DNA from: Clostridia bacterium
GTDB lineage: Bacteria; Bacillota; Clostridia; Oscillospirales; CAG-272
Length of the DNA: 45,512 bases
Direction of reading: 5' to 3'
NCBI GenBank assembly: GCA_017508195.1
Contig: JAFVZL010000027.1
Location: forward strand, 1-45,512
Shown here: positions 41,334-45,512 of the stretch, piece after piece
How positions within the stretch are numbered: position 1 is the stretch's first letter
How the letters are laid out: every line of letters starts with the position of its first letter
Notes under the pieces: generated by a model
Seen by the model: the letters and a program-made list of their open reading frames with translations, nothing else
What the model was told of the DNA's origin: nothing
The model's database searches: none
Position numbers and translations under genes: made by a program

Positions 41334-42068
41334 TTATTTGGAATCTGCGAGACGCTTATTTCTCTTGGAAATAGCAAGCTGAGTTTTAACAATGGTGGTA
41401 GCGGCAGACGCATTGTCGCCGTTTGCTACGTGTACCTCAAGCTCTGCGATGAGATCCTTGATTGAAAGATCGAGATCTGCAACGACCTCGCTGGTCATGG
41501 GATCGGAGTAACGGATATCCTCTGCGAGGCGGTTAAGCTTAGCCTTGAGCTCGCCGTCGGTAACGGACTCTGCAAGAACCTCAACGTCGGTAACGAGGTT
41601 GCGGATCTGAAGGACAGAGTGCTTGATGTGCTGGTCGATCTGCTGTACAACGGACTTATGGGTAAGGCTGATGATAAACGCAGCGATGTAAAGACCGAGC
41701 ACGATGACCTCGAGCACGAACATGACCATAAAGGGAACGTCAACGCCGCAAGCAACGAGGATCATGAACGCAAGCGAGAGAACGAAGGTCACACCGAGGT
41801 AGAACAGAGATATGCTGAAGAGGTTAAATCCGAAGAATATAGCCTCTGCACCGTCCTCAAACCTACCCATTACAAGCGAGACGACCTGCATTGCGGCAGA
41901 GATCATAACGAACGCATAAGCGAACCAGAATACGAGTCTCATATTGTCGGTCGCAAACTGGCTGGGCTTGAATATCGAGAATATTACAAGATTAAAGAGT
42001 GCAACGATTATAAGATAAACAATGACGGTAGAAATAACCGCTTTTCTTCCAAGCTTCATGGGTTTCAT
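41334..42068 (-). CDS. Four-TM membrane protein with cytoplasmic helical tail (YdjH-like)
   Basis: 244 aa. Four TM helices (about 10-31, 46-67, 76-106 and 112-136) are followed by a soluble helical tail (about 145-244) with many acidic and leucine residues. AGGAGG lies eight bases before the ATG. It lies between the SPFH protein gene (15 bp) and the zinc-ribbon protein gene (23 bp). By position and topology it resembles B. subtilis YdjH, where the membrane protein partners an SPFH protein. The tail could bind the SPFH protein or the zinc-ribbon body. Confidence 0.75.
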   Translation of the reverse strand: MKPMKLGRKAVISTVIVYLIIVALFNLVIFSIFKPSQFATDNMRLVFWFAYAFVMISAAMQVVSLVMGRFEDGAEAIFFGFNLFSISLFYLGVTFVLSLAFMILVACGVDVPFMVMFVLEVIVLGLYIAAFIISLTHKSVVQQIDQHIKHSVLQIRNLVTDVEVLAESVTDGELKAKLNRLAEDIRYSDPMTSEVVADLDLSIKDLIAELEVHVANGDNASAATTIVKTQLAISKRNKRLADSK

Positions 42069-42083
42069 TTGCTATTCCTCCTA

Positions 42084-43310
42084 TTACTTAAGTCTGGTTC
42101 CGCAGTTAGAGCAGAAGGCAGCGTTGCCATCCACCTCTGCGCCGCAGCCGGGACACATATTCTTGGTCTCAACGCGGGTACCGCAGCTCGAGCAGAACTT
42201 AGCACCGGGGTTAAGACGCGCACCGCAATTCATGCAGAAGCCGCCGCCTGCGGGGGCTGTCTGAGGAGCTGCCTGAGGTGCTGCCTGAGGCTGATAGCCT
42301 CCGTTAAGGAAATCGTTTACGTTAAGCGACTTTCCGCTGTCCTGAGTATTTACGGTTCTAGGAATAACGGGCTCTGCCTGCTGAGGCACACCGCCGCCCA
42401 TCTGGTTATCCATACCGCCGAACACACTGTTCGAGATGGAGCCCATTGCGGCACCCATGCCTGCGCCCATTCCGGCGCCCATGCCCATGCCCATGCCGAC
42501 GCCCATCATGTTGCCTGCCATACCCTCGTTGGATGCAGCGGCCTGAAGGACCTCGTACATTCTCTCCTTATCCCAGGTCGTACCCTCAGCGACACGTCCT
42601 GCGCTTCTCTGCTTAGCAGCCTGAAGCTCGTTGTAATCCTCTCTAGGAACGTCGATGGTCTCGATGTTGAAGAAGAGGAGCTCAAGGCCGTAGCTGTCGA
42701 AGATAGGCTGAAGCTGCTGCATAACGAGCTCAGCGATATCGTAGATCTTCGCGTTCATGATGAAGAAGCTTACCGAGCCGAGGATCATGATCTTGGATAT
42801 GTAATCCTTAACTCTTGCCGAAATAATACCTCTGAGGTTGCCAATCAGATCCTGGTTTGTGAAGGTCTCCTTGTTACCTACGAACTTGAGAAGGAACTTT
42901 CTCGAGTCTACTATCTTGATAGCCATCGTTCCGCAGCATCCTACGTGGAGGAAGATGTTGTAGACGGGATCGTCTACTGCAATAGCACCCTGAGTTCCCC
43001 ACTTGAGCTCGAGCTGATGTACCTTATTAACGAAGTATACGCTGCAGGGGAAGGGGTTCTTTGTGGTGAGCCTCTCGTACTGCTCCTTGAGCATAGGAAT
43101 ATTTGCAGTGATGAGAGTGTGTCTGCCCGCCTTGAAGAGGTCGAGTGCGTTACCGTTTGCGAACAGTATAGCCTCATGGAACTCGTCTACTATAAGCTGA
43201 GAGCCGGCGTTAATGCCTTCGTCTCCGTAGATTGAGTATTCCTTACCGGTGTCGTGCCATACCAGCGCGTCCTCGGGACCGGCAAACTTGATGGTTTCAA
43301 CAATTGCCAT
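42084..43310 (-). CDS. SPFH-domain protein with C-terminal double zinc ribbon (YdjI-like)
   Basis: 408 aa. An SPFH/virion-core-type domain (about 1-240) is followed by a Gly/Met-rich linker (GVGMGMGMGAGMGAGMGAA, about 275-293) and a Pro/Gln linker. Two zinc ribbons end the protein: CMNC...CSSC (about 357-374) and CPGC...CSNC (about 387-404). Related bacterial proteins form oligomers at membranes and respond to membrane stress; B. subtilis ydjI is in the sigma-W pspA operon. AAGGAG precedes the ATG. It probably forms the scaffold core of this operon, with the four-TM protein as its membrane partner. Confidence 0.9.
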   Translation of the reverse strand: MAIVETIKFAGPEDALVWHDTGKEYSIYGDEGINAGSQLIVDEFHEAILFANGNALDLFKAGRHTLITANIPMLKEQYERLTTKNPFPCSVYFVNKVHQLELKWGTQGAIAVDDPVYNIFLHVGCCGTMAIKIVDSRKFLLKFVGNKETFTNQDLIGNLRGIISARVKDYISKIMILGSVSFFIMNAKIYDIAELVMQQLQPIFDSYGLELLFFNIETIDVPREDYNELQAAKQRSAGRVAEGTTWDKERMYEVLQAAASNEGMAGNMMGVGMGMGMGAGMGAGMGAAMGSISNSVFGGMDNQMGGGVPQQAEPVIPRTVNTQDSGKSLNVNDFLNGGYQPQAAPQAAPQTAPAGGGFCMNCGARLNPGAKFCSSCGTRVETKNMCPGCGAEVDGNAAFCSNCGTRLK

Positions 43311-43379
43311 TTTGAATTCTCCTTTTTGGATATTTATTTGTTTTCTTTTGCGAATTAAAGCCGATGTTAAATTCCGTAA

Positions 43380-43739
43380 TCAGTTTCTTCTTCCGCCGCG
43401 GAACTCCTCGAGAAGCTTCTCGAAGCTTATTATCGAGCCTGCAACGAGCTTTTCTCCCGTCTCGTCGATAAGCATATGAAGTCCGCCCCTCTTGGGATTC
43501 CAATAATAGAGGAGAGCGTCCTCCGCTATCTCCTTCGAGCAGCCCTTAAGCGTCTCGGTATCCACACCGAGTATCTCGGACGCTGCCGCGTCAAGCTCTT
43601 CCCTTGTCATATTCCACTTGACGTCTTCCTCGTCGCACTCTCCGAAGATGGCATCAACGTCCTCGGGGGCAAGCTCGGGGTTGGTGTCCTCGGTAAGAAG
43701 CTTTTCTTCCTCGGTATTCTGAATATTCTTATCTTCCAT
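43380..43739 (-). CDS. 119-aa acidic protein coupled to the papain-fold gene
   Basis: ATG 43739 overlaps the papain-fold gene's stop (TAATG), with GGAGA seven bases upstream. The N-terminal 45 residues are acidic (EEEKLLTEDTNPELAPEDVD). A compact alpha/beta part follows (about 50-119, EDALLYYWNPKRGGLHMLID) and the end is basic (FRGGRRN). Not recognised. In polymorphic toxin loci a small acidic gene right after a toxin is often its immunity protein, so an inhibitor of the papain-fold domain is possible. An adaptor to the SPFH protein is equally possible. Confidence 0.6.
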   Translation of the reverse strand: MEDKNIQNTEEEKLLTEDTNPELAPEDVDAIFGECDEEDVKWNMTREELDAAASEILGVDTETLKGCSKEIAEDALLYYWNPKRGGLHMLIDETGEKLVAGSIISFEKLLEEFRGGRRN

Positions 43740-44632
43740 TACCAATCTCCTCTCTTAACGCTCATTTCCCAATTGACCACGTTGCCGTAATCGGGCGGCC
43801 AATCCGTGACCGTACCCGACTGACCGTCGACACAGTATACCTTGCCGTCACGGCAGATGGCGTTAAACCAGTGACCGGGGCCCTCGGCTCTGTCGATACC
43901 TATTATGGCGTGCGCACCGTCACCCTGAGCAAGCAGTCTTGCCTCGATCTCCGAGGGAGACATGGGCACCTGCTCCATGCCCGTAAGGGCTTCCATCTCA
44001 TCGTTATAGCCGATGTTGACCGCACTTGCGACCGCACCCGTGTCACCGTATTCAAGCCTTCTGTAAAGATTGTAGGCACAGGAGCCGCAGTTATTACAGT
44101 AGGGTGAAGTATAGTCGTAGGGATCGAAGTTCGGGTTTATCTCGTGTATCCAATCCTCGATGTTGGTGTGATCCATAACCACGTCGGTGTGGACCGTATT
44201 CACCTCGGGATACGCCTCGGCAGCTATCTTTGACCAGTTCGGCTCCTCTGCCGAATCGGAATCGAATATCTCCGAATCCATAAGAGGACGCTCGAAGTGG
44301 TATTCCTCGGAGGCTGCCTCCTCCTTTATATCACTCGTCGAATCGTTATCCGAGAAGATATCCGACGAATTAAAGTCATTCACCTTGAGGTCATCTATCG
44401 AGAAGGCATCCTCCTCGAGGGTAAAGGCAAAAGCGTCGGACGCGCCGACCTCGGCCTGATAAAGCTCCTCGAAAAGCTCGTTGTCCTCAGCAAGCTTCTC
44501 TAAGAACTCCTTGTTAGACTCCTCTATCATTTCGGAGAAGTCCATATCCTTGATCTCGCGGCTGTCGCCCGAGACCTTCTCTTCGGAAAATTCACCGTCT
44601 GAGGTGAACTCGCCGTACTTGTTAAAGGCCAT
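43739..44632 (-). CDS. Protein with C-terminal papain-like (Tox-PL type) domain
   Basis: 297 aa. The N-terminal ~170 residues are acidic and probably disordered (many Asp/Glu/Ser). The C-terminal domain has the papain-fold toxin pattern: INPNF (about 165-169), NNCGSCAYNLYRRLE (C182 and C185), GPGHWFNAI (H254) and VDGQSGTV (D269), giving a likely Cys-His-Asp triad. GGGAG lies seven bases before ATG 44632. An in-frame reading back to 44896 only crosses the upstream gene. Related domains are peptidases or glutamine deamidases in polymorphic toxins. No signal peptide, no WXG or LXG head, so it may act inside the cell. Confidence 0.75.
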   Translation of the reverse strand: MAFNKYGEFTSDGEFSEEKVSGDSREIKDMDFSEMIEESNKEFLEKLAEDNELFEELYQAEVGASDAFAFTLEEDAFSIDDLKVNDFNSSDIFSDNDSTSDIKEEAASEEYHFERPLMDSEIFDSDSAEEPNWSKIAAEAYPEVNTVHTDVVMDHTNIEDWIHEINPNFDPYDYTSPYCNNCGSCAYNLYRRLEYGDTGAVASAVNIGYNDEMEALTGMEQVPMSPSEIEARLLAQGDGAHAIIGIDRAEGPGHWFNAICRDGKVYCVDGQSGTVTDWPPDYGNVVNWEMSVKRGDW

Positions 44633-44651
44633 AGTATTTCTCCCTTCTCGC

Positions 44652-45512
44652 TTATTTTTTACCGGTATCGTTACCGTCTTCCTTGTCATCCTCAGAGGGG
44701 CGGTAGCCATATCCCTCGAAGCCCTCGGGCGGATCTCCAACAAGAGGATCGGGCTCGGTCTCATCCATGTACTTCTGGAGATTGATCCTGTTCTGCTCCT
44801 CCTGGTCCTTGACCCTTCCGTCAGCCCACTCTCCCATAGCGTCAAGATAATTCTCGAGGAACTCAATTCTGGCAGCATAGGGGTCAACGGGTGCATCGGT
44901 ACTGATAGAATCGGGCTCTGACATAGTAACCTCTATATTCTGCCCATCATCCACCTTGTAGTCCGCCGGCACCGAATCCGCGGGTATGGTTATAGTGATG
45001 CCGCCATCGGTCTTTCCGTTCAGGAAATCATCGAGTTGCGCATCTATCTGCGCCTCTATCGAGCCTTCCGGATGAGCGGGAGCCTCGTACTCCTGTACTA
45101 TCTCGGTCTGATTAATATTTTCCGCCGCCTGCTGCGCGTTGTAATTAGATACCTCAACCGCCGCACCGAGTGTACTGATCGCAAGTCCTACGGATGCGAT
45201 CGGCTTCAGCACCTTCGATACAAATGGATTCTTCTCGCTCTTGTCTTTATCACCGTCGGATTTATCCGACTGCTCTTCGGCATCCTCGGCAGGCTTCTCT
45301 AAGGCATCCTCCTCAAGTCCTATGTCCTCGAGCTGCTCCTCATCGCTCTGCTCCTCGAGCTTTATCTCCTCGTCCTCGTCAAGTCCTATATCCTCGAGGT
45401 CCTTTTCATCATCCTGCTCCTCGAGCTTAATCTCCTCGTCCTCATTGAGCTCTATATCGTCGTGATCTACATCGTCTTCTTCGTATTCACGACCGTCATC
45501 ACCATCATCATC
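44652..45512 (-). CDS. Acidic repeat membrane protein, N-terminus beyond the window (partial)
   Basis: The frame is open to the window edge (100 codons past the GTG at 45212, with no stop), so 287 residues are visible and the true start lies outside. The visible N-terminal part is almost all Asp/Glu with a 22-residue repeat (EEIKLEEQ-DE--LEDIGL). A Lys/Asp linker and one hydrophobic helix follow (PIASVGLAISTLGAAVEV, about 20 residues). The C-terminal part is acidic, Pro-rich and soluble (DPPEGFEGYGYRPSEDD). The GTG at 45212 has no ribosome binding site and is not the start. One TM segment suggests a membrane-anchored protein. The stop lies 19 bp before the papain-fold gene. Confidence 0.75.
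   Translation of the reverse strand, partial: DDDGDDGREYEEDDVDHDDIELNEDEEIKLEEQDDEKDLEDIGLDEDEEIKLEEQSDEEQLEDIGLEEDALEKPAEDAEEQSDKSDGDKDKSEKNPFVSKVLKPIASVGLAISTLGAAVEVSNYNAQQAAENINQTEIVQEYEAPAHPEGSIEAQIDAQLDDFLNGKTDGGITITIPADSVPADYKVDDGQNIEVTMSEPDSISTDAPVDPYAARIEFLENYLDAMGEWADGRVKDQEEQNRINLQKYMDETEPDPLVGDPPEGFEGYGYRPSEDDKEDGNDTGKK
45315..45447 (-). repeat. 66-bp in-frame tandem repeat coding an acidic 22-aa unit
   Basis: CTGCTCCTCGAGCTT recurs at 45348 and 45414, and AAGTCCTAT at 45315 and 45381, in each case 66 bp apart. The period is exactly 22 codons, so the repeat keeps the frame of the acidic protein. Confidence 0.8.

Noticed and set aside
41619-43235. 538-aa plus-strand open frame
   Set aside because: Antisense of the SPFH and four-TM genes; no ribosome binding site and low-complexity His/Ala runs from the antisense of Gly/Met codons.
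44633-44896. N-terminal extension of the papain-fold gene
   Set aside because: This part overlaps the acidic repeat gene in another frame, and the ATG at 44632 has its own good ribosome binding site.
45210-45212. GTG at 45212 as start of the acidic protein
   Set aside because: No ribosome binding site, and the frame stays open with consistent acidic coding content for 100 more codons to the edge.

Overview
The window looks like a chromosomal segment of an anaerobic gut-type Clostridium relative (Firmicutes). The signs are strong AGGAGG ribosome binding sites, two T-box leaders, ferredoxin-linked 2-oxoacid oxidoreductase genes, an electron-bifurcating-type lactate dehydrogenase/Etf operon, and an oxygen-sensitive class I fumarase. 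Most of the sequence is of medium GC content. The first ~3.5 kb is visibly more AT-rich and looks acquired. No rRNA, tRNA, transposase or CRISPR array was seen.

Layout. (1) 1-3.5 kb, minus strand: a three-gene operon of a Schlafen/AlbA_2 regulator, a RecQ helicase fused to a phosphoribosyltransferase, and the start of a probable DprA-like gene. It looks like a defence or toxin-antitoxin-type island and is followed by a junction-like non-coding stretch. (2) 4-8.5 kb: a CPBP protease, then etfB-etfA-lctD (lactate oxidation). (3) 8.5-9.5 kb: about 1 kb of structured intergenic repeats. (4) 9.5-11.9 kb: a nucleotidyltransferase-like gene and an amidohydrolase, divergently transcribed. (5) 11.9-21.2 kb, minus strand: a probable branched-chain operon that starts at a T-box leader (specifier read as ATC, Ile). 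It encodes two HTH-cupin-acyl-CoA synthetase fusions, a P-loop ATPase, a four-subunit ferredoxin-dependent 2-oxoacid oxidoreductase and IlvE. The order and the T-box suggest uptake and activation of branched-chain acids, reductive carboxylation, and transamination to branched-chain amino acids. (6) 21.4-27.1 kb, plus strand: a second, divergent T-box (specifier tentatively CTT, Leu) controls a LeuA-like protein that has lost its HxH metal motif, a TIM-barrel/acyl-CoA synthetase fusion, and a serine hydrolase. (7) 27.2-31.7 kb: a GH3 glycosidase with a divergent AraC regulator, and two-subunit fumarase.

(8) 31.8-45.5 kb, minus strand: twelve tightly packed genes running off the right edge. They encode an SPFH/zinc-ribbon protein, a four-helix membrane protein and a zinc-ribbon helical-repeat protein (an arrangement resembling B. 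subtilis YdjI/YdjH/YdjG). With these are three paralogous coiled-coil/helical-repeat/two-TM proteins, a Ycf46-like AAA+ ATPase, small proteins of 57, 119 and 169 aa, a protein ending in a papain-like (Tox-PL type) domain, and an acidic repeat membrane protein. This is the best candidate in the window for an undescribed system: a membrane-scaffold/AAA+ machine with a possible papain-fold effector.
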